A model generated the notes under the pieces. It searched no databases and was not told the origin of the DNA. It saw only the letters and a list, made by a program, of their open reading frames with translations. Shown in pieces: positions 1 through 7,951 of a stretch of DNA of 64,000 nt (positions are counted from its first letter, which is position 1; each line of letters starts with the position of its first letter). Source of the stretch: Burkholderiaceae bacterium (GTDB lineage Bacteria > Pseudomonadota > Gammaproteobacteria > Burkholderiales > Burkholderiaceae_C); NCBI GenBank assembly GCA_026125795.1, contig JAHCKM010000001.1, forward strand, positions 682,001-746,000, read 5' to 3'. The translations under genes and the position numbers were made by a program.

Positions 1-653
1 CCGATCTCGAGCACGCGGTCACCCGGTTGCAGCGCGAGCTTGCGGCAGATGCGCTCCAGCTTGGCGATCGACGCCTGCTCCAGCGTCATGTCGGCGCGCT
101 CGAACAGCGCGCTCGAGTACATCATCGTGGGGTCCAGGAAGAGCGCGAAGAAGTCGTTGCCCACGTCGTAGTGCGCGCCGATGTTGCGCCGGCTGCCTTG
201 GCGCGTGTTGCGCGCCGCCGCGTGCAGCAGCCTGCGCACCGGCTCGGCGAGCTTGGCCAGGCCGCCGTCGACGCCGTCGATCACCGCGCGGTTGTGCAGC
301 AGGATGCGCACCAGCGCGGTCAGGTCGTCGCACCACCAGTCGCCGGCCATGTACGACTCGCCGGCGCCGACCGATCCGCCGAATGCGGTCTCGGCGTAGA
401 AGCGCGCATCGCGCACCTGCAGCGTGGCCGACAGCGCGCAGCGCTCGGTGTGGCGGCCAAAGGCCTCGTGCAGGTCGCCGTCCACGAGCGTCAGCACGCC
501 GTGCTCCAGGCGCTGCAGTTGCGCACGCAGCAGTCGCTCGGCGCCACGCCGCAGCAGGCCGGCCAGCGCGGGGGCCATCGCGCGCGGCATCGCGCTCGAC
601 AGCGACCACAGGCCGCGCGGGTGGTCGATCGTGGCGGGGAGGGTCTTGCTCAT
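1..653 (-). CDS. Cyclopropane-fatty-acyl-phospholipid synthase family protein (C-terminus beyond window)
   Basis: This SAM-dependent methyltransferase of the CFA synthase family would transfer a methylene or methyl group to unsaturated phospholipid acyl chains at the inner membrane. About 217 N-terminal codons are visible. The minus-strand translation starts MSKTLPATIDHPRGLW and carries the family motif HYDVGNDFF, then TMMYSSALF and TLEQASIAKLE. It runs off the window at VLEIG, the start of SAM-binding motif I. The ATG overlaps the stop of the DUF1365 gene, so the two are translationally coupled. This copy looks like a canonical synthase, whereas the first gene of the operon is a divergent relative. 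Family assignment is firm; the exact product (cyclopropane, methyl-branched or furan precursor) is not decidable here. Confidence 0.88.
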   Translation of the reverse strand, partial: MSKTLPATIDHPRGLWSLSSAMPRAMAPALAGLLRRGAERLLRAQLQRLEHGVLTLVDGDLHEAFGRHTERCALSATLQVRDARFYAETAFGGSVGAGESYMAGDWWCDDLTALVRILLHNRAVIDGVDGGLAKLAEPVRRLLHAAARNTRQGSRRNIGAHYDVGNDFFALFLDPTMMYSSALFERADMTLEQASIAKLERICRKLALQPGDRVLEI

Positions 654-1471
654 CGGTGGGTCCTCGGGAAGGCATCGGGATCGGCCGGCGCGCGCCCGGC
701 CGGATGGGCGTGCACCGGCACGCGCTTGAGCCACAGGCGCAGCGCCTGCCAGTGGATCGCCGCCACGACCTGCAGCGTCATCAGCGGGAAGCGCAGCAGC
801 GTTGCCGCCAGCGTCGCCGCAGTGATCGGCGAGCGCTGCAACACCAGCGTGGCATCGAACACCCGCTGCGCGACGCCGCCCGGTGCGGGCGACGCGCTGC
901 GCTGCGTCAGCGCCATGCGCACCGCCAGGCGCTCATCCGGCGTGCGAAAGCCCCAGTGGTACTCGAGCGCCATCGGATGGAACGGCGACACGTGCATCGC
1001 CTTGGTGCTGCGCGCATGCATCCAGCGCGCGCCGCTTTCGCCCGGCGCGCCGGCGTTCAGCACGTAGCAATGGCGCTCGCCCCACGGCGTGTTGGTGACC
1101 TCGGCGACGATCGTCTCGACGCGGCGGTCGCTGGCGTCGAAGCAGTAGTAGAAGCTGACCGGATTGAACACATGGCCGAGATAACGCAGGTGCGTCAGCA
1201 GGCGGATCGGTCCGAGCGGCCGCAGCCCGCTGCGCTCGGCGACCAGGTCTCGCACCGCGTCGTCGAGCGGCACGGCGGGGTCGCCGAAGTGGTCGCGCCG
1301 GTCAAAGCGCGCCAGCGCCGGCCGCCTCGTCGACCACAGCCAGCGGCCGGCGAACACGCGGTCGAGTTCGGCCAGGTCGAGGTACACCATGAACAGCGGG
1401 TAGCGGAAGTCGTGGCGCCGTGGCGCCAGACGCCGGTGCTCAAGCCACCCGCGGTAGATCGCGCTGTGCAT
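650..1471 (-). CDS. DUF1365 family protein
   Basis: A 273-residue DUF1365 protein. I chose the internal ATG giving MHSAIYRGWLEHRRL because homologues begin there and it overlaps the upstream FAD gene by 32 bases; the open frame runs further upstream only as a shadow. Recognisable family segments are HDFRYPLFMVYLDLAEL near the start, LTHLRYLGHVFNPVSFYY in the middle and HVSPFHPM later. The biochemical role of DUF1365 is not established. It is repeatedly found beside a CFA-like methyltransferase and an FAD oxidoreductase, as here, which suggests a step in acyl-chain modification. It lies in the middle of the overlapping operon. Confidence 0.88.
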   Translation of the reverse strand: MHSAIYRGWLEHRRLAPRRHDFRYPLFMVYLDLAELDRVFAGRWLWSTRRPALARFDRRDHFGDPAVPLDDAVRDLVAERSGLRPLGPIRLLTHLRYLGHVFNPVSFYYCFDASDRRVETIVAEVTNTPWGERHCYVLNAGAPGESGARWMHARSTKAMHVSPFHPMALEYHWGFRTPDERLAVRMALTQRSASPAPGGVAQRVFDATLVLQRSPITAATLAATLLRFPLMTLQVVAAIHWQALRLWLKRVPVHAHPAGRAPADPDAFPRTHR

Positions 1472-2717
1472 CTTGAGCCCCTTGTTCGAAACGTCGCACC
1501 GCCGCCAGCGCGCTGACCACACCGTCCTCGTGGAACCCGTAGCGCCAATAGGCGCCGCAGTAGTGCGTGCGGCGCACGCCGCTGATCTCCGGGTGGCGCC
1601 GCTGCGCCGCGACACCCGCCGGCGTGAACAGTGGGTGGTCGTAGCTCAGGCGTCGCAGCACGCGCCGCGGGTCGATCGACTCGCTGCGATTCAGCGTCAC
1701 GCAGAAGGTGTGGCGCGACTGCAGGCCTTGCAGGATGTTCATGTTGTAGGTCAGCGCGACACGCTGTCCGCGCTCGGGAAGCACGTGGTAGTTCCACGCC
1801 GCCCAGGCCAGGCGGCGCCGCGGCAGCAGCGTGCTGTCGGTGTGCAGCACAGCCTCGTTGCGCTGGAATGGCAGCGCACCCAAGATCTCGCGTTCCGCCG
1901 GCGACGGGTCGGCGAGCATGCGCAAGGCCTCGTCGGCGTGGCAGGCGAAGAACACGTGGTCGTAGCGTTCGGTCGGTGCACCGTGCGCTCGGACCCACAC
2001 CCCGTCGTTGAGACGCCGCACCTGCGTCACCGCGCACTGCAGGCGGATGCGGTGGCGCCAGGGCGCCACCAGCCGCTCAACATAACGCGCCGAGCCGCCG
2101 GCGATCGTGCGCCAAGTGGGCCGGTCGTTCACGGTCAGCATGCCGTGGTTGTGCAGGAAGCGCACGAAGAAACGCGCCGGAAACCCGAGCATGCGCTGCG
2201 GGTCGGTCGACCAGATCGCCGCGCCCATCGGGACCAGGTAGTCGTCGAGGAACTGGCGCGAGTAGCGGTGCTCGGTGAGGTATTCGCCCAGCGCGAGCTC
2301 GCCCCCGTCTGTGTCGAGCAGGCGTGGCGCCTCGCGGTTGAAGCGCACGATGTCGCTCACCATGCGCAGGAATGACGGCCGCACCAGGTTGCGACGCTGC
2401 GCAAACAGGCTGTTCAGCGAGGTGCCGTTGTACTCCAGCCCGCTGCGCTCGTTGCGCACCGAGAAGCTCATCGAGCTGTCGCGCCAGCCCACGCCCAGCT
2501 CCTCCAGCAGGCCGCTGAAGTGCGGGTAGGTGCGGTCGTTGAAGACGATGAACCCGGTGTCGACGTGCTGCACCTCGCCGTCGAGCTCGATGCGGTGCGT
2601 GTGCGTGTGGCCGCCGACGTGGTCGCCGGCCTCGTACACGGTGATGTCGTGCGCGCGGTGCAGCTGGTGCGCCACCACGTTGCCGGCGATGCCGGTGCCG
2701 ACGATCGCGATCTTCAT
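1440..2717 (-). CDS. FAD-dependent amine-oxidase-like oxidoreductase of the lipid operon
   Basis: A 425-residue flavoprotein. The N-terminus MKIAIVGTGIAGNVVAHQL has the GxGxxG Rossmann dinucleotide fold, followed by an acidic strand end (VYEAGDHVGG) typical of amine-oxidase/phytoene-desaturase-like FAD enzymes. Later segments (VDTGFIVFNDRTYPHF, WSTDPQRMLGFP, AWNYHVLPERG) are typical of the NAD/FAD-binding protein that accompanies DUF1365 and CFA-like genes. The ATG overlaps the desaturase stop as ATGA. A likely role is oxidation or desaturation of a methylated acyl chain. In Rhodobacter sphaeroides comparable RpoE/ChrR-linked genes were tied to furan fatty acid synthesis; applying that here is inference. 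Confidence 0.85.
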   Translation of the reverse strand: MKIAIVGTGIAGNVVAHQLHRAHDITVYEAGDHVGGHTHTHRIELDGEVQHVDTGFIVFNDRTYPHFSGLLEELGVGWRDSSMSFSVRNERSGLEYNGTSLNSLFAQRRNLVRPSFLRMVSDIVRFNREAPRLLDTDGGELALGEYLTEHRYSRQFLDDYLVPMGAAIWSTDPQRMLGFPARFFVRFLHNHGMLTVNDRPTWRTIAGGSARYVERLVAPWRHRIRLQCAVTQVRRLNDGVWVRAHGAPTERYDHVFFACHADEALRMLADPSPAEREILGALPFQRNEAVLHTDSTLLPRRRLAWAAWNYHVLPERGQRVALTYNMNILQGLQSRHTFCVTLNRSESIDPRRVLRRLSYDHPLFTPAGVAAQRRHPEISGVRRTHYCGAYWRYGFHEDGVVSALAAVRRFEQGAQDAQRDLPRVA

Positions 2718-3664
2718 GCTTGTGCTTTCAATGCGCGCGGGTGCGCGTCGCGCGCGGCCGCCGGCACCTCGCGCACGTCCCAGACGATGCCCACGCACTG
2801 CAGCAGCTTCAGGCCGTAGTAGGTGAGATCGATCTCCCACCAGTAGAAGCCCTGGCGCGCAGCGGCCGGGTAGTGGTGGTGGTTGTTGTGCCAGCCCTCG
2901 CCGAACGTGAGCAGCGCCAGCCACAGGTTGTTGCGCGACGCGTCGCGCGTGGCGTAGCGGCGCGCGCCGTAGCGATGGGCCAGCGAGTTGATGCTGAACG
3001 TGGCGTGGTACAGCGCCACCGTCGAGATGCAGAAGCCCCACACCAGCAGCTGCGCGCCGCTGGTGCCCGAGCCGGGTGCCAGCGCCGCAGCCGCCTCGCC
3101 GGCCGCATACAAGAGCGCACACAGCAGCAGCGGCACCAGCACGTCCCAGCGGTCGAGGAAGCGCAGCTCGGGATAACGCGCCAGCGCGGTGACCAGCGCG
3201 CCGCGCGGCGCGAAGTTGGCGCGCGACATGAACCAGCCCACGTGGCTGCGCCACAGGCCGTGGCGCAACGCCGAGTGGCTGTCTTCGTGCTCGTCGGCAT
3301 GCACGTGGTGGTGGCGGTGGTGCGACGCCCACCACAACGGGCCGCGCTGTGCCGCCGACGCGCCGAGCAGCGCGAACACGAACTGCGCCACGCGGCCGGT
3401 GCGAAACGCGTTGTGCGAGAAGTAGCGGTGGTAGAACGCCGTGATCGCGAACATGCGCAGTGCGTACAGCGCCACGGCCACGGCGACCGCTGTCGCGCTG
3501 ACGCCCACCCACCACACGGCCAGGCAGCCCAGGTGGATGGCGATGAACGGCAGCAGCCGCATCAGGTCGATGCGGTCGTCGTCCGGCGCGCCCGGATCGG
3601 CCGCGTGCGCATCGAACCAGGCGGCCACGCTGCGGCGCACGCGCGCGGCGACGATCGGCCTCAT
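2714..3664 (-). CDS. Acyl-CoA/acyl-lipid desaturase, stearoyl desaturase type
   Basis: A 316-residue integral membrane di-iron desaturase. The three histidine boxes are visible: HRYFSH near residue 105, HHRHHH near 145 and HNNHHHYP near 270, with hydrophobic segments between them as in fatty acid desaturases. It introduces a cis double bond into an acyl chain using oxygen and an electron donor. Start and stop both overlap neighbours as ATGA. An unsaturated chain is the substrate for the CFA-type methyltransferases at both ends of the operon, so the enzyme fits as their supplier. The family call is firm; the regiochemistry cannot be read from the sequence. Confidence 0.92.
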   Translation of the reverse strand: MRPIVAARVRRSVAAWFDAHAADPGAPDDDRIDLMRLLPFIAIHLGCLAVWWVGVSATAVAVAVALYALRMFAITAFYHRYFSHNAFRTGRVAQFVFALLGASAAQRGPLWWASHHRHHHVHADEHEDSHSALRHGLWRSHVGWFMSRANFAPRGALVTALARYPELRFLDRWDVLVPLLLCALLYAAGEAAAALAPGSGTSGAQLLVWGFCISTVALYHATFSINSLAHRYGARRYATRDASRNNLWLALLTFGEGWHNNHHHYPAAARQGFYWWEIDLTYYGLKLLQCVGIVWDVREVPAAARDAHPRALKAQA

Positions 3665-4446
3665 GCGCGCGGCCTCCAGGGAAAGAAGGCGTTGGTGCGG
3701 GCAACGTACTGGCGGTACGCCGGGCGGCGTTGGCCGATGTCCTTCTCCAGCAGCGTGACGCCCGACACGCGCAGCAGCAGCGCCGTCATCAGCAGCGGCG
3801 ACACCACGGTCCACCAGGCGCCTGCCGACAGCGCCAGCAGCCACAGTCCCCACCAGACGCAGAACTCGCCAAAGTAGTTGGGGTGGCGCGAATAGCGCCA
3901 CAGGCCGCGCGCCAGCACGCGTCCGCGGTTCGACGGGTCGGCCTTGAAGCGCGCCAATTGGCCATCGGCCAGCGCCTCGATCACGAAGCCCGACACGAAC
4001 AGCACGATGCCCAGCGCGTCGAGCCAGCCCCACGGCGCGTCGCCGGCCACGGCGGCCACCAGCGGCAGCGACACCACCCAGCCGAGCAGCGCCTGCAGCC
4101 CGAACACCAGGTACAGGCTCTTCCAGGCGAAGTGTGGCTCGTTGCGCGCGCGGATCTCGCGGTAGCGGTGGTCCTCGTCGTGGCCCCAGTGGCGCCAGGT
4201 GATGTAGGCCGCGAGCCGCACGGCCCACAGGCCCGCGAGCAGCAGCGTCGCGGTGGCACGCGGGCCGGCCTGCGGCAGCACCAGCAGCGCCACGCATGCG
4301 GGCGCCAGCACCAGCAGCGACCACAAGCTGTCGACGATGCTCACGTCGTGCAGCGCCACGCTGGCCATCCACACGAGCACGGCCAGCACGCAGGCCACCG
4401 CAAGCCCCGGCATGGCCACGAGCAAGAGCGCGCCAACGTCGTTCAT
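3661..4446 (-). CDS. DUF1295 / steroid 5-alpha-reductase-like membrane protein
   Basis: A 261-residue polytopic membrane protein of the DUF1295 family. The C-terminal region RGLWRYSRHPNYFGEF is the hallmark shared with isoprenylcysteine methyltransferases and steroid 5-alpha-reductases, and several hydrophobic segments precede it. Members are presumed oxidoreductases or methyltransferases acting on lipids in the membrane; no reaction is proven for this subgroup. It overlaps the DUF2878 stop and the desaturase start by ATGA. Context supports a lipid substrate. Confidence 0.85.
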   Translation of the reverse strand: MNDVGALLLVAMPGLAVACVLAVLVWMASVALHDVSIVDSLWSLLVLAPACVALLVLPQAGPRATATLLLAGLWAVRLAAYITWRHWGHDEDHRYREIRARNEPHFAWKSLYLVFGLQALLGWVVSLPLVAAVAGDAPWGWLDALGIVLFVSGFVIEALADGQLARFKADPSNRGRVLARGLWRYSRHPNYFGEFCVWWGLWLLALSAGAWWTVVSPLLMTALLLRVSGVTLLEKDIGQRRPAYRQYVARTNAFFPWRPRA

Positions 4447-5024
4447 CGTGCGCCCCCGGACACGGCGGCGCGCGCGTCCCAGCGCCGCGCCAGCACCAGC
4501 AACAGCGGCACGATCGCGGCCCAGCCAAGAGCCAGCGCCACGACAGCGCCTTGCGGCTCCGCGAGCCTCAAGGCACCCAGGCGCTCGGCCGCGGCATACG
4601 ACAGCGGCCCGCCGAGCGCTCCGAACAGCGCCGCCAGCGGCAGCCGCGTGTGCAGCCAACGCAGCGGCTCGCGCAGCGCGATCGCGAACAGTGCCCACAG
4701 CGCCAGGATCCACACCGGCGCGAGGCCCGGCAGCGGCCCGGGCTGCGCATACTCGATCCAGCCGAGCTGCGCCATCGTGCTGTCCCAGATGAAGCCCGTC
4801 ACCACGGCAGCGGCGACCAGCGCCGCATCAACCGCGGGCCGGCTGCCGAGCGCCACGAACAGCGCCACCACGCCCAGTGCCACCGCCACACCGGCCCACG
4901 GCCAGCCGCGCGCAGCGCCCAGCACGCAGGCGAACCACGCCAGCTCGAACGCCACGAACGTCGCCGCCAGGCCGAGCACGCGGGCGCGGCGCGGCGTGAG
5001 CGCGTGTGCACCCAGCGCGGTCAT
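4443..5024 (-). CDS. DUF2878 integral membrane protein
   Basis: A 193-residue, very hydrophobic protein with several predicted transmembrane helices and the segment FIWDSTMAQLGWIEY, which is characteristic of DUF2878. Function is unknown. It lies between the leading CFA-like gene and the DUF1295 gene with ATGA overlaps on both sides, so it is made from the same transcript. A role as membrane partner of the lipid-modifying enzymes is only an inference. Confidence 0.8.
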   Translation of the reverse strand: MTALGAHALTPRRARVLGLAATFVAFELAWFACVLGAARGWPWAGVAVALGVVALFVALGSRPAVDAALVAAAVVTGFIWDSTMAQLGWIEYAQPGPLPGLAPVWILALWALFAIALREPLRWLHTRLPLAALFGALGGPLSYAAAERLGALRLAEPQGAVVALALGWAAIVPLLLVLARRWDARAAVSGGAR

Positions 5025-6064
5025 GTGCGAGGTTCGAACAGGTAGTGCGCCACCCACCACTGCTGGCCCCGGTCGTACGCGAACAGCTCGGCGCACGACA
5101 TGAAGAACAGGCGCCAGCGCACCCACCACAGGCCGGCGTGTTCGGGGCCGTAGGCCTGCTGCAACGTACGCCACACCGTGGCGCGGCGCCGATCCATGTT
5201 GTCGAGCCAGGCCTCGGCGGTGCGCGCGTAGTGCGTGCCGTCCCAGCGCCATAGGCGCAGCACGCGCAGGTCGTCCTGGCAGCGCAGCGCCAGGTCGTCG
5301 CTCGGCATCATGCCGCCGGAGAAGAAGTGGCGGCTCATCCAGTCGCTGTCGTCGCGCGGCTCGAAGGCGTACGGGGTGCTGCGATGAACGAACACGTGCA
5401 TGAAGAAGCGTCCCTGCGGCTGCAGCCAGCCGCGCACCCGGCGCAGCGCCTCGGGCCAGTTGCGCAGGTGCTCGAACATCTCCACCGACACCACGAGGTG
5501 AAAGCGCTCATCGGTGGTGAAGGCGTTGACGTCGCAGGTGATCACCTGCAGGTTGGACAGTCCGCGCTTCATCGCCTCGGCCTGGATGAAGGCGCGCTGC
5601 GCGTGCGAGTTCGATACGCTGGTGAAGCGGCTGTGCGGAAAACGCTCGGCCATCCACAGGCTCAACGAGCCCCAGCCGCAACCCAGTTCCAGCACACGCT
5701 GGCCGTCGCGCAGTTCGGCGCGCTCGCAGGTGGCCTGCAGCGCGGCGGCCTCTGCGCCGTCGAGGTCGTGCACGCCGTCGGGCCACCAGCCGCTGCTGTA
5801 TTTGCGGTGGCGGCCGAGCACCGCGCCGAAGAAGGCGGGCGGAAGCTCGTAGTGCTGTTCGTTGGCCTTGTCCGTGAGCAGCGCGATCGGCGCCTTGCGC
5901 AGCGTGGCGCTGAATGCATCGGCCTGCTCGGCGGCGCGCGCGGCGTCGCCTGCGCCGATCTCGTCGAGCCGCTGGCGCAACAGGCGGCGGATGCCGGCGC
6001 GCACCACCGCATCGGGCACGACGCCTCTTTCGGTCCATTCAAGGGCCAGATTCGATACCGCCAC
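5021..6064 (-). CDS. CFA-synthase-like SAM-dependent methyltransferase, first gene of the lipid operon
   Basis: A 347-residue methyltransferase related to cyclopropane fatty acid synthase. SAM motif I is RVLELGCGWGSLSLWMAERF and a later motif is VVSVEMFEHLRNW; the C-terminal WRLFFMSCAELFAY is CFA-synthase-like. It lacks the HYDVGNDFF signature of the second copy at the left edge, so it belongs to a divergent branch. I prefer a GTG start at 6064 because GGGAGG lies four bases upstream. The open frame extends further, but the earlier starts lie in the promoter spacer or -35 box. An ATG at 6091 remains possible and would give an almost leaderless message. The gene is transcribed from the ECF-type promoter at 6103-6132. 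Confidence 0.85.
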   Translation of the reverse strand: MAVSNLALEWTERGVVPDAVVRAGIRRLLRQRLDEIGAGDAARAAEQADAFSATLRKAPIALLTDKANEQHYELPPAFFGAVLGRHRKYSSGWWPDGVHDLDGAEAAALQATCERAELRDGQRVLELGCGWGSLSLWMAERFPHSRFTSVSNSHAQRAFIQAEAMKRGLSNLQVITCDVNAFTTDERFHLVVSVEMFEHLRNWPEALRRVRGWLQPQGRFFMHVFVHRSTPYAFEPRDDSDWMSRHFFSGGMMPSDDLALRCQDDLRVLRLWRWDGTHYARTAEAWLDNMDRRRATVWRTLQQAYGPEHAGLWWVRWRLFFMSCAELFAYDRGQQWWVAHYLFEPRT

Positions 6065-6102
6065 GCCGCCTCCCGTTGCATGGAGCTCCATGCCCCAGGC
6101 CG

Positions 6103-6132
6103 CTTGTACGAACCGCATCCCCCAACGGATCA
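6103..6132 (-). promoter_or_regulatory. RpoE (ECF11-type) promoter of the lipid operon
   Basis: On the minus strand TGATCC (6132-6127) is followed after 18 bases by TACAAG (6108-6103). The same hexamers and spacing occur in front of rpoE and of the DUF6134 gene. TGATCC is the -35 element known for RpoE of Rhodobacter sphaeroides. The expected start of transcription is near 6096, just before the chosen GTG. Confidence 0.8.
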
Positions 6133-6144
6133 CTTGCGGGTGTG

Positions 6145-6174
6145 TGATCCAATCGGCGCCGCGTGGCGTACAAG
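6145..6174 (+). promoter_or_regulatory. Autoregulatory RpoE (ECF11-type) promoter of rpoE-chrR
   Basis: TGATCC (6145-6150), an 18-base spacer and TACAAG (6169-6174) match exactly the promoter on the opposite strand only 12 bases away. Transcription would begin near 6181. That rules out the upstream in-frame ATG at 6179 and favours the ATG at 6278 for rpoE. Confidence 0.8.
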
Positions 6175-6277
6175 GGCGATGAACCCCATGCGATCGCTGG
6201 CGTCGGCGCGTTCTGGCTCGCCCGGCGCGCGGCTGGCGAGCCTGTCGCTGGTGTCAGCGCAACGGGGTTGGACACAG

Positions 6278-6862
6278 ATGCCGACGGGCGACGAGTTGAT
6301 CGAACTGGCCAGGGCGGTGGCCCTGACGGGCGATCGCAGCGCGTTCGCGGTGCTGTTCAAGCATTTCGCGCCGCGCGTCAAGGCCTACCTGGTGCGCAGC
6401 GGGCTGCCGGTGGAACGCGCCGAAGAGCTGGCGCAGGAGACCATGGTCAACGTGTGGCGCAAGGCGGCGTCGTTCGACCCCGAACGCGCCCAGCTGTCGA
6501 CCTGGATCTTCACGATCGCGCGCAACCTGCGCGTCGACCACCTGCGCCGGCAGCACGACCGCGGCACGGCCGACATGGGTGTCGAATCGATCGACGACGA
6601 CGCTGACGTGCTGGCGCAGATGGTGCACGACGCGGCCCCGCTGGACGAGCAGCTCGGCGCGGCGCGGCGCGAGGCGGCGGTGCGCCGGGCGCTGCAGCAG
6701 CTGGCGCCGGAGCAACTGCAGGTGCTGTGGCTGTCGTTCTACGACGAGCAATCGCACGCGCGCATCGCGCAGGACCTCAACGTGCCGCTGGGCACGGTCA
6801 AATCGCGCATCCGTCTGGCCGTGAACCACCTGCGCCGCCTGTTGGACGGGACCGAGCCATGA
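6278..6862 (+). CDS. rpoE: ECF RNA polymerase sigma factor RpoE (ECF11, singlet-oxygen type)
   Basis: A 194-residue group IV sigma factor. Region 2 is visible as RAEELAQETMVNVWRKAASF followed by WIFTIARNLRVDHLRR, and region 4 as PEQLQVLWLSFYDEQSHARI with the helix-turn-helix continuing to GTVKSRIRLAVNHLRRL. The start MPTGDELIELARAVAL lines up with known RpoE proteins and lies downstream of the predicted transcription start. The stop overlaps the chrR ATG. In R. sphaeroides the equivalent sigma factor drives the response to singlet oxygen, including membrane lipid enzymes. The presence of its promoter sequence before the lipid operon supports the same role here. Confidence 0.92.
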   Translation: MPTGDELIELARAVALTGDRSAFAVLFKHFAPRVKAYLVRSGLPVERAEELAQETMVNVWRKAASFDPERAQLSTWIFTIARNLRVDHLRRQHDRGTADMGVESIDDDADVLAQMVHDAAPLDEQLGAARREAAVRRALQQLAPEQLQVLWLSFYDEQSHARIAQDLNVPLGTVKSRIRLAVNHLRRLLDGTEP

Positions 6863-7515
6863 TTCAGCACCACCCCAATGACGAGTTGTTGCTCGCGGCC
6901 GCCGCGGGCACCTTGGGTCCGGGCGACGCCATCGTGCTGGCGGCCCACCTGGAGGGCTGCGCGCGCTGTCGTGCCAACACGCGGATGTTCGAAGGTGTGG
7001 GCGGCGCGATGCTCGAGTCGATCGAGCCCGCGTTGATGGCGTCCGACGCGCTGACCCGGACGCTGGCGGCCATCGATGGCAAGACAGCGCCGGCAGCACC
7101 CGTCGCTGCGCCGGCGCAGCCGCGCCCGGGCCTGCCGCCCGGCGTGGCCTGGCCGCGCAGCATGGCGCACTGCGCGGTGTCGCGCTGGCACTGGATGGGG
7201 CCGGGCATGCGTTGGAGCCGCGTCACCGTGCCGCACGCGCCCGACGCCAACGTGTTCCTGCTGCGCATCGGTGCCGGCAAGGCGCTGGCGAACCACACGC
7301 ACACCGGACTGGAGTTGACCCATGTGATGTGCGGATCGTTTCACGACGGGCGCGCGCGTTTCGGTGCGGGCGACTTCGACGCGGCCGACGGCGATGTGCA
7401 CCACCAGCCGGTGCTCGAAGCTGGCGGCGAGTGCATCTGCCTGGCGTCGGTGCAGGGCCGGCTGGTGTTCGACGGCACCATCGCGCGCTGGGTCGGCGCG
7501 CTGGTGGGCATCTGA
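6859..7515 (+). CDS. chrR: ChrR-type anti-sigma factor with zinc-binding and cupin domains
   Basis: A 218-residue anti-sigma factor. The N-terminal anti-sigma domain carries the zinc ligands His5, His30, Cys34 and Cys37 in the pattern HxxxCxxC (AAHLEGCARC). A proline/alanine linker near residues 78-95 leads to a cupin domain whose metal-ligand candidates lie in NHTHTGLE and the later HH pair. It binds and silences RpoE until singlet oxygen or organic hydroperoxide triggers release, as shown for R. sphaeroides ChrR. Translation is coupled to rpoE by ATGA, which keeps the stoichiometry. Confidence 0.92.
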   Translation: MIQHHPNDELLLAAAAGTLGPGDAIVLAAHLEGCARCRANTRMFEGVGGAMLESIEPALMASDALTRTLAAIDGKTAPAAPVAAPAQPRPGLPPGVAWPRSMAHCAVSRWHWMGPGMRWSRVTVPHAPDANVFLLRIGAGKALANHTHTGLELTHVMCGSFHDGRARFGAGDFDAADGDVHHQPVLEAGGECICLASVQGRLVFDGTIARWVGALVGI

Positions 7516-7519
7516 CGCG

Positions 7520-7936
7520 TCACGCGCCCCGCGCGCTCCACGCCGCGGTGACACGGCAGGCCGCGCCCGCCGCCAGCGCGCTGGCCAGCGCGCCCCAGCA
7601 CAGGTCGGCGATCGTCACGCTCCACGGCCAGTCGCGCAGCGTGGCCTGGTTGGTGAGGTCGTAGGTGGCGTAGGTGACCAGGCCGAACAAGGCGCCGCGT
7701 GCGGCGGCCAGCGCGGCGCGCCCGTGCGCGACACCGGGAAGTACCGCGAACACGACAAGACCGAGGATGTACAGCAGGTAGAACGCCGCCGCCGGCGGCC
7801 ACGCGAAACCGTCGCGCAGCAGGTGGCCGATGGCCGGCCGGTACAGCCGCGTGTACATCGTGCTCAGCCAGACGGCGTCGAGCGCCAGGAAGCCGATGAA
7901 CGTGGTGACATAGGCGAGGGCGAAGCGGCGCGGCAT
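7520..7936 (-). CDS. DUF2177 family membrane protein
   Basis: A 138-residue protein with about four hydrophobic segments and the family pattern DAVWLSTMYTRLYRP plus ATYDLTNQATLRDW, diagnostic of DUF2177. Function is unknown. It ends four bases from the chrR stop (convergent) and follows the DUF6134 gene after 15 bases on the same strand, so it probably shares the RpoE-type promoter at 8657-8686. Confidence 0.85.
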   Translation of the reverse strand: MPRRFALAYVTTFIGFLALDAVWLSTMYTRLYRPAIGHLLRDGFAWPPAAAFYLLYILGLVVFAVLPGVAHGRAALAAARGALFGLVTYATYDLTNQATLRDWPWSVTIADLCWGALASALAAGAACRVTAAWSARGA

Positions 7937-7951
7937 GGGCGGTCCTTGGGT

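Noticed and set aside
19-675. Arg/Ala-rich 218-codon open frame at the left edge
   Set aside because: Shadow of the CFA-synthase gene in another frame; composition is typical of antisense frames in GC-rich DNA.
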